Below, in pieces: positions 1 to 6,332 of a stretch of 12,933 nucleotides of DNA. Within the stretch, counting starts at the first letter, position 1. Each line of letters starts with the position of its first letter. Source of the DNA: Pseudomonadota bacterium (lineage in GTDB: Bacteria > Pseudomonadota > Gammaproteobacteria > Burkholderiales > Burkholderiaceae_B). The notes below the pieces were generated by a model, which was not told where the DNA came from, did no database searches, and was given only the letters and a program-made list of their open reading frames with translations. Where the stretch lies: NCBI GenBank assembly GCA_023432075.1, contig JAEYVD010000307.1, forward strand, positions 1 to 12,933, written 5' to 3'. The translations under genes and the position numbers were made by a program.

Positions 1-663
1 GCGCTGACGGGCTGGCCGTGGGGCGGCGACTTCATCGGACCGCAACGCTGGGGCGGACTGCTCGTCACGTTGATCCTGGCGATAGCGTCGCTGGTTGCGG
101 CCGTGCCGCTGGCGTTCGCGCTCGCCCTGCTTCGCCGGTCCGGTAGCCCGGCCGGTTCGCTAGCCGCCGCCGGTCTGATCGAAGCGGTACGCGGTGTGCC
201 GCTGGTGACCCAGCTGCTGTTCGCGTCCTTTGTGTTGCCCATGCTGCTGGGTGGTGGCGTGTCGAAGTTCAGCATGGCGCTGGCGGCGCTGACCCTGCAT
301 ACCGCTTGTGTACTGGCCGAAGTGCTGCGCGGCGCGCTGCAGGCAATTCCGCCCGGCCAGATGATGGCTGCGCGCGCCTTGGGCATGCGGCCCGCGCTGG
401 CCTACGCGTGCGTGATCTGGCCACAGGCCCGCCGCATCGCATCGCCCGCCGCGCTGGGCGTGTTTGTGGGCGCGGTCAAGGACACGTCGCTGGTCAGCAT
501 TATTGGCGTGTTTGACGTGCTGGGCGCGGCCAAGGCGGTGGTCGCGGGCACCGATTGGCGCCCGTATCATGTCGAGGTTTATCTGGCCGTGGCGCTGCTG
601 TACCTGGCCGCTAGCCTGGCGCTATCGCGCGTTGCACGCCGCATGGAAGGCCGGCGCGCTTGA
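1..663 (+). CDS. Amino-acid ABC transporter permease, HisM/AapM-type (5' end cut by window)
   Basis: Inner-membrane permease subunit of a polar amino-acid importer of the HisM/GlnP/AapM family. The frame is open from base 1 to a TGA at 661-663, giving 220 residues; the true start lies left of the window. The visible part begins with a WGGLL segment followed by a hydrophobic helix (in-window residues about 20-44). The VRGVPLVTQLLF stretch is typical of AapM/YhdY-like permeases. The cytoplasmic EAA loop that docks the ATPase starts at residue 107: E-x3-RG-x-LQAIP-x-GQ, ending A-x-ALG. It is followed by the family motif KDTSLVSIIG and a last hydrophobic helix near the C-terminus. The substrate cannot be read from the sequence. 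It is the only plus-strand gene, is unrelated to nitrate respiration, and presumably belongs to a transporter operon to the left. Family is confident, specificity unknown. Confidence 0.9.
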   Translation, partial: ALTGWPWGGDFIGPQRWGGLLVTLILAIASLVAAVPLAFALALLRRSGSPAGSLAAAGLIEAVRGVPLVTQLLFASFVLPMLLGGGVSKFSMALAALTLHTACVLAEVLRGALQAIPPGQMMAARALGMRPALAYACVIWPQARRIASPAALGVFVGAVKDTSLVSIIGVFDVLGAAKAVVAGTDWRPYHVEVYLAVALLYLAASLALSRVARRMEGRRA

Positions 664-676
664 ACAAACGGGGAGA

Positions 677-1141
677 TCAGCCGCCTGCCCCGCCCGCCAT
701 GCCGCTGTTTGCGGCAGTCATGCGTTGCAGCCACGCCGGCCGAGGCGCCGCGTCCAGCCAGTTCTTGACGATCAACCCCAGCTCGGTGTCGCCGGCGATA
801 CGCAGGCGGCGCTGGAAGAACAAGGTGTCGGCATCGGTTTCTTCGCGCATGAGCGCCAGGAAGTCCGCGAGCTTTGCGCCCAGCTCAAGCTCCGCGGCGC
901 CGTTGGACCCGCGGTTCCAGAGGGGCCGGAACGCACCATCCCGCACGACAAAGCTGCTGCGCAGACCCAGGTCTTCGACGGTGATGGCAAAGCTGCGGCC
1001 GTTCAGTTCCGCAGGCGGCTCCAGCCACTTGAGCCGGCGCGCCAGCTCAAGCCCCGCCACAAAATGCAACGACACAAACGGGCCCGGCACGCGGCGGCCC
1101 AGCTTGGCGAACATAGGCGGCAAATTCAGCGCGGCGCTCAT
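677..1141 (-). CDS. ubiT: UbiT, SCP2-domain lipid-binding factor of O2-independent ubiquinone synthesis
   Basis: A 154-residue protein made almost entirely of one SCP2-like domain. The pattern PGPFVSLHFVAGLELARRL near the N-terminus and the C-terminal half LFFQRRLRIAGDTELGL-x-VKN match UbiT (YhbT). The E. coli protein is a little longer (about 174 residues). By family knowledge UbiT binds ubiquinone intermediates and is required, with UbiU and UbiV, for anaerobic ubiquinone synthesis. It is distinct from UbiJ, the SCP2 protein of the aerobic complex. Its ATG (1141-1139) overlaps the ubiV TGA in an ATGA arrangement, so it is last in ubiU-ubiV-ubiT. No signal peptide or membrane segment is visible. 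The neighbours make UbiT more likely than a generic SCP2 protein. No terminator follows; the stop lies 13 bp from the convergent permease stop. Confidence 0.9.
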   Translation of the reverse strand: MSAALNLPPMFAKLGRRVPGPFVSLHFVAGLELARRLKWLEPPAELNGRSFAITVEDLGLRSSFVVRDGAFRPLWNRGSNGAAELELGAKLADFLALMREETDADTLFFQRRLRIAGDTELGLIVKNWLDAAPRPAWLQRMTAANSGMAGGAGG

Positions 1142-2031
1142 GCGACGGCCTCCTCGAGGCCAATGCCGGCCTTGCCATAGTAGTAACCGTTGCAGCGGCC
1201 GATGCCCGCGGGCGGCGACACCGGCTCGGGCTTGGCGCCTTGCCGCATCGCATCCAACGCGGCGATGGCCTCAAGCGTGCCAGCCGATTGCGGGCTGACG
1301 CGCAGCACATCGACGCCCATTCCCGCCAGTTCCGGCGCTTCGGCCAACAGGTCCAGGCATGCGGCCGATTGAACCTGGATACCGTTGATGCCCAGGAATT
1401 CTCGGGATTCGCGGGTGCGCATGTCCAGGCCGTCGGGATGTTCGATGCAGCGAAAGCCGCAGTCGTCTTTTTTCAGGCGGAAGTGGCGGGCGGTGAAGCA
1501 GCGGGCGGAAAACGCCAGCGCCATCCTGCCCCACACCATGACCTCGGCCTGCATGCCGGAAGGACGCTCTTGCAGCAGACGTTCCAGCGTGATTCCGTCC
1601 ATTTCCAGCGGCGCGACAAAACGCACCGCGCCGCGATTGGCAAGCCAGCTGAGCGTGCCGCCATGGTACGCATTGATGTGCGGACCGGCAACAAAGCCGC
1701 GGCCGCTCAGGTGGCGCACCGCGCCCAACTCGCCCGCCTCGACCATGAAATCCTGCTGGTCGCAGAGTTTCTTCAGGGCGCTGGCTTCGGCGCCGGTCTC
1801 GATCAAGGTGCGGCCCGACAGCACGACCGTCTTGCCCACCGCGCGCAAGTCGCGCGCCAGTTCAAGCCAATCCTCGGCGCGCAGCTCATGGCGCCGGCTA
1901 CAGACCGTTTCGCCGACATAGACGATATCCGCGGGACTTTCAGCCAGCGCGGCGTAGAAATCCATGGTGCGTTGGCGCGGCCAGTAGTACAGCAAGGGGC
2001 CGACAGAAATCTGGAATGGGATGGGGGTCAT
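1138..2031 (-). CDS. ubiV: UbiV, U32-family Fe-S protein of O2-independent ubiquinone hydroxylation
   Basis: A 297-residue peptidase-U32-family protein, close to the E. coli UbiV (YhbV) length. UbiV forms a heterodimer with UbiU that carries [4Fe-4S] clusters and takes part in O2-independent hydroxylation of the ubiquinone ring; prephenate has been proposed as oxygen donor. Visible features are the N-terminal ISVGPLLYYWPR strand, VYVGETVCSRRHE with C44, and the FSARCFTARH motif with C178, followed by C191 and C195 (C-x12-C-x3-C). C44, C178, C191 and C195 are the likely cluster ligands. I chose the ATG at 2031-2029 because it overlaps the ubiU TGA (ATGA), as in the other couplings here; an ATG six bases upstream (2037) adds only Met-Glu and is equally possible. 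The frame stays open far upstream, but that part is antiphase to ubiU and has no family character. Confidence 0.92.
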   Translation of the reverse strand: MTPIPFQISVGPLLYYWPRQRTMDFYAALAESPADIVYVGETVCSRRHELRAEDWLELARDLRAVGKTVVLSGRTLIETGAEASALKKLCDQQDFMVEAGELGAVRHLSGRGFVAGPHINAYHGGTLSWLANRGAVRFVAPLEMDGITLERLLQERPSGMQAEVMVWGRMALAFSARCFTARHFRLKKDDCGFRCIEHPDGLDMRTRESREFLGINGIQVQSAACLDLLAEAPELAGMGVDVLRVSPQSAGTLEAIAALDAMRQGAKPEPVSPPAGIGRCNGYYYGKAGIGLEEAVA

Positions 2032-3044
2032 TTCCATGGACGTTCGAAAGCGCCTTGTGTGACTTGTGAACCCTCGGCATGGCGCGCCAGCATGGCGTTC
2101 CATTCGGGGCGCGGAGAAAAGCGCGATGCGTCCGCATGCACGCTGTCCAGCGCGGCGCGCAGCGTGGACACCACCTGCGTGACATAGGCCGGGCTGCGCT
2201 GGCGCCCTTCGATCTTGATGGCCGATACGCCCATCTCCGCCAGTTTGGGCAACAAGCCGATGGCATTCAGGCTGGTGGGTTCTTCGAGGGCGTGGTCGGC
2301 TTGCCCGTCCACTTCGAAGCGCCCTTTGCACAACGTGGGATACGCAGCCGGTTCGCCGGGTTCGTACCGGTCGATGAGGATGCCCGACAGGCGCGCATCC
2401 ATGCGGCCGTCTTCTTCGACCCAGCGCACCGCGTGCGCGGGCGAACAGACGCCCTTGTTGTTGGGGGAATCGCCGGTGGCGTACGACGACAGCAGGCAAC
2501 GGCCCTCGGCCATGACGCACAGGCTGCCGAAGCCGAAGACCTCGACCTCGACGCTGACGTTGGCGCAGATGCGCGCAATCTCCGTCAATGTCAGGACGCG
2601 CGGCAGGACCACGCGGCGGATGCCAAACTGCTCTTTCATGAGTTCGATGGCGTCGGCATGAGTGGCCGAGCCCTGCACGGACAGATGCAGCCGCAGGTCG
2701 GGATAGCGATCGCTTGCGTAGGCAAGCAGGCCCGGGTCGGCCATGATGACGGCGTCGGCGCCCAGGCTGTGGGCGGCGTCAACGGCGGCCTGCCATTCGG
2801 CCATGCGGCCTGCCTGCACAAAGGTGTTGATGGCAAAGAGCACATGCCGGTTGTGGCGATGCGCCAATTCGACGCCGGCGCGGATGTCGGCTTCGGTGAA
2901 ATTGAGCCCGGCAAAGTTGCGGGCGTTCGTGGCGTTCTTGAGCCCGAGATAAACGGTGTCGGCGCCCGCTTCAATCGCCGCTTTCAAGGCGGCCAGACTG
3001 CCTGCCGGGGCAACGAGCTCTATGGGAGAGGTTCGAGTTTGCAT
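2028..3044 (-). CDS. ubiU: UbiU, U32-family Fe-S protein of O2-independent ubiquinone hydroxylation
   Basis: A 338-residue peptidase-U32-family protein, partner of UbiV in the cytosolic [4Fe-4S] heterodimer needed to hydroxylate ubiquinone precursors without O2. It opens with IELVAPAGSLAALKAAI-x-AGAD and carries FGFGSLCVMAEGRC, the U32-type central motif. Cysteines C176, C183, C200 and C239 are spaced 7, 17 and 39, the same spacing as the ligands I recall for E. coli UbiU (C169, C176, C193, C232), shifted by seven residues. So all four ligands are present. EEPTSLN and IKIEGRQRSPAYV are further UbiU-type blocks. The ATG at 3044-3042 is the only ATG in a sensible place and has no Shine-Dalgarno sequence. 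It is first in ubiUVT and lies just downstream of an FNR/Anr-type box, as expected for an anaerobically induced gene (E. coli ubiUV is FNR-controlled). Confidence 0.95.
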   Translation of the reverse strand: MQTRTSPIELVAPAGSLAALKAAIEAGADTVYLGLKNATNARNFAGLNFTEADIRAGVELAHRHNRHVLFAINTFVQAGRMAEWQAAVDAAHSLGADAVIMADPGLLAYASDRYPDLRLHLSVQGSATHADAIELMKEQFGIRRVVLPRVLTLTEIARICANVSVEVEVFGFGSLCVMAEGRCLLSSYATGDSPNNKGVCSPAHAVRWVEEDGRMDARLSGILIDRYEPGEPAAYPTLCKGRFEVDGQADHALEEPTSLNAIGLLPKLAEMGVSAIKIEGRQRSPAYVTQVVSTLRAALDSVHADASRFSPRPEWNAMLARHAEGSQVTQGAFERPWK

Positions 3045-3051
3045 GACGGCC

Positions 3052-3057
3052 AGTCTA
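3052..3057 (-). promoter_or_regulatory. Candidate -10 element of the ubiU promoter
   Basis: The minus strand carries TAGACT (4 of 6 matches to TATAAT) at the spacing expected if the FNR box is centred at -41.5. No -35 hexamer is recognisable, as is normal for a class II FNR promoter. The implied start site, about 3045, is one base before the ubiU ATG. The hexamer alone is weak; the support is its spacing to the FNR box. Confidence 0.35.
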
Positions 3058-3079
3058 TGGGCCGCCCGTCCCCCGGGCC

Positions 3080-3093
3080 TTGTCGAAGATCAA
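3080..3093 (-). promoter_or_regulatory. Candidate FNR/Anr box for ubiUVT
   Basis: On the minus strand the bases read TTGAT-CTTC-GACAA, matching 8 of 10 fixed positions of the FNR/Anr consensus TTGAT-N4-ATCAA, with one half-site perfect. Its centre (3086.5) is 41.5 bases upstream of base 3045, the start site predicted from the -10-like hexamer at 3057-3052. That is the class II FNR activation position. The site lies in the short gap before ubiU, a gene FNR activates in E. coli. It was found by eye; no score or background rate was computed. Confidence 0.55.
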
Positions 3094-3122
3094 AGGGCGT
3101 GGCGCGCGCGGCGCCTTTTTTT
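3092..3122. terminator. GC-rich hairpin between narL and ubiU, possible bidirectional terminator
   Basis: On the plus strand GGCGC (3101-3105) and GCGCC (3111-3115) can pair around a 5-base loop, followed directly by seven T (3116-3122): the form of an intrinsic terminator for plus-strand (antisense) transcription. A longer alternative stem pairs AAAGG/CCTTT with a one-base bulge. Read on the minus strand, as needed to end narXL mRNA, the hairpin is followed by only three T, so termination there would be weak. It starts 5 bases after the narL stop, and its left foot touches the FNR box. Confidence 0.45.
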
Positions 3123-3127
3123 GCGAC

Positions 3128-3790
3128 CTATTCCTCGGTGTACAGGCCGCGCTCCACGGCATAGACAGCGACCTGCACGCGGCTCGTCAGGTTGAGCTTT
3201 TTCAGCACGTTCTGCACATGGATCTTCACGGTGCTTTCGCTCACGTCCAGTTCGCGCGCGATGACCTTGTTGCTGGCCCCGCGCGCCAGCCATTGCACGA
3301 TCTGGGTCTCTCGCGCGGTAAGACGATGGCGCTCGGCTGAACCGGGCGGCGGCGGCGTCTGGCTGGCCTGGCCGCGGAACTGTTCGACCAGCTTGGCCGT
3401 CATGCTGTCGGCAATGACGGCTTCGCCGTTGGCGGCGCGGCGGATGGCCGACACCAGCGCGTCGGCATCGATGTTCTTGACGAGATAGCCGCGGGCGCCG
3501 TCGCGCAACGCCTGGCCCAGCTCGTCGGCTTCTTCCGAGACTGTCAGGATGATGACCGCGCAATTAGGCAGGTCCTGCGTCAGCAGTTGCAGCGTTTCCA
3601 GGCCCGACAGGCCCGGCAGGTTCAGGTCAAGCAGCACGACGTCGGGTTTGAGTTCCTGGGCCCGCTTCAAGCCCTCGACGCCGTCGCCCGCCTCGGCCAC
3701 GACCTCGAAGTCGGGCTGGCGCTGCAACAGCAGGCGGACACCGGAGCGGAACAGGGTGTGGTCGTCGATGAGCAGGATGCGGATGGTCAT
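3128..3790 (-). CDS. narL: NarL, nitrate/nitrite response regulator
   Basis: A 220-residue NarL/FixJ-type regulator (E. coli NarL 216). The receiver domain (about 1-120) has the acidic pair D9-D10, the phospho-acceptor D55 in VLLDLNLPG, T83 and K105. A proline-rich linker (about 142-150) leads to a LuxR-type helix-turn-helix (about 157-214): LTARE-x-QIVQWLARG, NKVIARELDVSESTVKIHV. Phosphorylated NarL-type proteins control nitrate respiration genes. It sits 14 bp after narX in the same operon. I use the ATG at 3790-3788, which gives the standard MTIRILLIDDH start; an in-frame TTG at 3799 would add three residues. Neither start has a clear ribosome-binding site, so translation may be coupled to narX. 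A NarP-like role cannot be excluded, but pairing with a NarX-type kinase favours NarL. Confidence 0.93.
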   Translation of the reverse strand: MTIRILLIDDHTLFRSGVRLLLQRQPDFEVVAEAGDGVEGLKRAQELKPDVVLLDLNLPGLSGLETLQLLTQDLPNCAVIILTVSEEADELGQALRDGARGYLVKNIDADALVSAIRRAANGEAVIADSMTAKLVEQFRGQASQTPPPPGSAERHRLTARETQIVQWLARGASNKVIARELDVSESTVKIHVQNVLKKLNLTSRVQVAVYAVERGLYTEE

Positions 3791-3804
3791 GATGGGCAAG
3801 GATG

Positions 3805-5742
3805 TCAGGCTGCCTGGCGTTCGGCGCCAGGCAAGGTGAGCGCCACGCGCGTGCCGGCGCCGGGCTGCGATTCGAGTTTTATCACGGCGCGCATGCGGGC
3901 GGCGCGCTCGCGCATGATGTGAAGGCCGACATGGGATTCGCCCCGTTCGGCGACGTCGGCCGGGTCATAGCCCTGCCCGTCGTCCGAAATCAGCAAGGTG
4001 AAATCCCGGCCATTCTCAACGGCGATCCGCACGCGGCTGGCCTCCGAGTGCTTGCGCACATTGGACAGCGCTTCCTGCAGGATGAACAGCACCTGCAACT
4101 GCTGCTCCGGCTGCAACGGCGCGCCCTCGCCCTGCGTGAACGTCAGGTCGGTCTCGATGGCAGTCTGGCGGCGGAAACGGGAAACCGTGTCCTCGATGGC
4201 GGCTTGCAGGTCGCCCTGCGACAGCTTGCTGCGGAAGTTGGTCAGGAGTTCGCGCACGTCCTGGTAGCTTTCGTCCACGCCGGTGCGCAACAGCGGCAGG
4301 ATCTCGCTGACCTCTTCCTCGTCGCCGCGCTTGATGGCGGCATCCAGCATCTGCAATTGCAGGTTCAGGAAATTCAGCCCTTGGGCAAGACTGTCGTGCA
4401 AGCCCTGCGCCACCAGCCCGCGCTCCTGCACGACGGCCAATTGGCGCGCCTGCGCGCTCAGGCGCCGGTTGTCCAGCGCCACGCCCAGGTGCTGGCCCAG
4501 CGTTTCCAGCAGCTGCGACTCCGACGCGGCCAGGCGGCGGTGCGTACGGAAATGCAGCGAATACGAGCCCAGCACTTCGTCACGCGTCACGATACGGAAC
4601 ACCGCCACGCTGGCAAAGCCCTCGCGCTGGCAGTTCAGATCCAGTTCGGGCGGCGAATGGCGGAAGTCCTGGATGACGATCACGCCCGCCTTGCGGGTGG
4701 CGACACCGCAGTAGCAGTCGTCGACCTTCATGCAGTGTTCGGATTCGACCAGCTCGTCGGACAGGCCCACGGACACCACGAGGTTGAGTTTTTCGTTGTT
4801 GGGATCCAGCGCCCGGATGCTGCCTGCTTCGGCATCGAACTGCAGCATGACGCGGCGCAGGAAGCCATCGCACATGGCTTCGATTTCATTGGGCTGATTC
4901 AGAAACGCCGCCATGTCGTACAGCGCCCCGATGTCGCGGTTCTGCGCGGCAAGCTGCGCCGTCTTCTGCTCGACCCGCTGCTCCAGGCTGGTGTACAGAT
5001 CCTGCAGCTCGTCCGCCATGCGGTTGTAGCCGCGGGCCAGCACGCCGAACTCGTCCTGGCTTTCGACCGGCAGGCGGGTGCTGAACTCGCGGTCGGCCAT
5101 GCGCTGCAGGCCGTCGCGCAGACGCAGCACCGGCGAAATGATCCACAGGTACAGCAGGTAGATCATGGCAAGCGTGCCCGCACTGGCGATTGCCGCCAAC
5201 ACGCCCTGCGACAACCGCAGCGACGTGGTCTTGCCGGCGTTGTCCTGTTCGATCATCCGGACCAGCGTATCGGCGCGCGCCACGAACTCGGGCAGCGTCT
5301 CCAGATAGCTTGAGGCGTCCGGCTGGCCAATGGCGCGCAGCGCCGCGGGCTTCATGATGTCGCGCCAGTATGCGGCCACGTCGTGCCACTGGGCGCGGAT
5401 GGCGTTGTCGTTGGGAATGAAGAGCGGCCGCGCGGGATTGCCCCGCGCCAGGCGCGCGATGGTGTCGTCCAGAATCGCAACTTGTTCGGTAGTGCGCACT
5501 TCGCGCCCGGCCTGCGGCCGCATCAGTTCGACGGCGACGCGATTGGCTCGCATCCGCAGGCTGCCGGTATCGTTGATGGCAGCGCCCGCGCCTTCCAGTT
5601 GCCAGGACAGCCAGAGCGTCCAGCTCACCATGGACAGCACCACGACCAGCGCCAGCAGCGAGCTTGCCACGATGCGCGTGGACAGGCGGTGCCGGGGCGA
5701 CGGCAGCACGTCGGAGGGAGTGGCGGTATTCGAGGACTTCAT
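3805..5742 (-). CDS. narX: NarX, nitrate/nitrite sensor histidine kinase
   Basis: A 645-residue inner-membrane sensor kinase (E. coli NarX 598). In order: a cytoplasmic tail of about 20 residues; first membrane helix (about 24-47); periplasmic domain starting with the nitrate-binding P-box INDTGSLRMRANRVA (56-70; R63 is the equivalent of the ligand-binding arginine); second helix (about 181-203); HAMP linker (about 203-255); a signalling helix; a GAF-like central module (about 275-425) with cysteines C291, C337, C343, C345 and C371; a HisKA_3 dimerisation domain with phospho-acceptor H449 in GLHDSLAQGL; and an HPK7-type ATPase domain with NVRKH (N561), DDGQGYDP and HVGLHIMRERA. The periplasmic helices bind nitrate or nitrite and drive phosphorylation of NarL. 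The only plausible start is the ATG at 5742; it has no clear Shine-Dalgarno sequence. Confidence 0.95.
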   Translation of the reverse strand: MKSSNTATPSDVLPSPRHRLSTRIVASSLLALVVVLSMVSWTLWLSWQLEGAGAAINDTGSLRMRANRVAVELMRPQAGREVRTTEQVAILDDTIARLARGNPARPLFIPNDNAIRAQWHDVAAYWRDIMKPAALRAIGQPDASSYLETLPEFVARADTLVRMIEQDNAGKTTSLRLSQGVLAAIASAGTLAMIYLLYLWIISPVLRLRDGLQRMADREFSTRLPVESQDEFGVLARGYNRMADELQDLYTSLEQRVEQKTAQLAAQNRDIGALYDMAAFLNQPNEIEAMCDGFLRRVMLQFDAEAGSIRALDPNNEKLNLVVSVGLSDELVESEHCMKVDDCYCGVATRKAGVIVIQDFRHSPPELDLNCQREGFASVAVFRIVTRDEVLGSYSLHFRTHRRLAASESQLLETLGQHLGVALDNRRLSAQARQLAVVQERGLVAQGLHDSLAQGLNFLNLQLQMLDAAIKRGDEEEVSEILPLLRTGVDESYQDVRELLTNFRSKLSQGDLQAAIEDTVSRFRRQTAIETDLTFTQGEGAPLQPEQQLQVLFILQEALSNVRKHSEASRVRIAVENGRDFTLLISDDGQGYDPADVAERGESHVGLHIMRERAARMRAVIKLESQPGAGTRVALTLPGAERQAA

Positions 5743-5751
5743 GGGAGTCGA

Positions 5752-5826
5752 GGCTAAAAGCGCGGATCGGGTATCAGTGTAGTCGCTTCCCGCCCGCCTT
5801 CCGGCGCGATTGCGCGCGTTTTAGCC
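5752..5826. repeat. Inverted repeat GGCTAAAA...TTTTAGCC flanking the narX upstream region
   Basis: GGCTAAAA at 5752-5759 and its exact reverse complement at 5819-5826 bracket the candidate narX promoter, 59 bases apart. Similarity continues inward with GC alternation (GCGCG, with one extra base on one side). Within the right part, GCGCG (5804-5808) and CGCGC (5813-5817) can form a small hairpin, followed by G and TTTT on the plus strand. The arms could be regulator half-sites or parts of a structured leader; no known family motif is recognised. Confidence 0.45.
5776..5781 (-). promoter_or_regulatory. Possible -10 element of a narXL promoter
   Basis: The minus strand has TACACT (4 of 6 to TATAAT) in the 92-bp gap before narX, which would place a start site near 5770 and a leader of about 27 bases. 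No acceptable -35 hexamer lies 16-18 bases upstream, so the promoter would be weak or activator-dependent. I found no convincing FNR box or NarL heptamer pair here. narXL may instead be read through from the nar operon. Confidence 0.3.
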
Positions 5827-5834
5827 CCACACGA

Positions 5835-6332
5835 TCACGTCAATCCAAGGGTGCGGCACAGAAAATCCGCAACCCGGGCAGGTTCGTTCAGCGGCAGGCA
5901 GGGCAAGCTGATCTCAAGCGGCGCATCCGTCACGACGGCCAGGAACGTGGGATCTTCGGTGTGCAGGGGCGGCTTGCCGAGCGCCGGGCGGTACACCTCG
6001 ATTCGCGGAATCGCGGCTTGCTTGAAGCCCTCGACCAGCACCAGATCGGCGGGCGACAAGCGTGCCAATTGCGCCTCCAGCGTGGGTTCCGGCGTGTCGC
6101 GCAGTTCATGCACGATCGCATACCGGTATGGCGAGGCAATCATGACTTCCTGCGCGCCCGCGCTCCGAAAGCGCGCGCTGTCCTTGCCCGGAGGCTCCAT
6201 CTGAAAATCATGATGGCTGTGCTTGATGACGTTCACCCGCAGGCCGCGCGCGCCCAGCAGCGGCAGCATGGCCTCAATCAGTGTGGTCTTGCCGCTGCCG
6301 GAGCGGCCTGCGATACCGAATACGGGAGTCAT
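5835..6332 (-). CDS. mobB: MobB, molybdopterin guanine dinucleotide biosynthesis accessory GTPase
   Basis: A 165-residue P-loop protein (E. coli MobB about 175). It begins with [19 protein letters not shown], whose Walker A motif spans G9-T16. IKHSHHDF and the VLVEGFK strand are MobB signatures. MobB binds GTP and assists MobA in attaching GMP to molybdopterin, giving the bis-MGD cofactor that NarG carries; it is helpful rather than strictly essential in E. coli. Its ATG (6332-6330) overlaps the stop of the carbonic anhydrase gene (ATGA), and that fixes the start. The frame is open about 100 bases further upstream, but that part lies opposite the carbonic anhydrase end and looks non-coding in this frame. 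It is the last gene of the nar operon. No mobA is visible in the window. Confidence 0.93.
   Translation of the reverse strand: MTPVFGIAGRSGSGKTTLIEAMLPLLGARGLRVNVIKHSHHDFQMEPPGKDSARFRSAGAQEVMIASPYRYAIVHELRDTPEPTLEAQLARLSPADLVLVEGFKQAAIPRIEVYRPALGKPPLHTEDPTFLAVVTDAPLEISLPCLPLNEPARVADFLCRTLGLT

Noticed and set aside
2032..2520. Upstream extension of the ubiV frame to 2520 (would give 460 residues)
   Set aside because: The added part overlaps ubiU out of phase, is Arg/Gly/Pro-rich, and UbiV family proteins start near the ATG at 2031 or 2037.
3791..3799. TTG start for narL, adding three residues
   Set aside because: The ATG at 3790 gives the standard NarL N-terminus, and TTG has no better ribosome-binding site; kept only as an alternative.
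3802..5313. 503-residue open frame on the plus strand opposite narX
   Set aside because: Same composition artefact; narX on the other strand has every motif of its family.
5743..5834. NarL heptamers or an FNR box in the narX upstream gap
   Set aside because: The best heptamer-like stretch (TACCCGA) matches only 5 of 7 and has no paired partner; no TTGAT/ATCAA pair is present.
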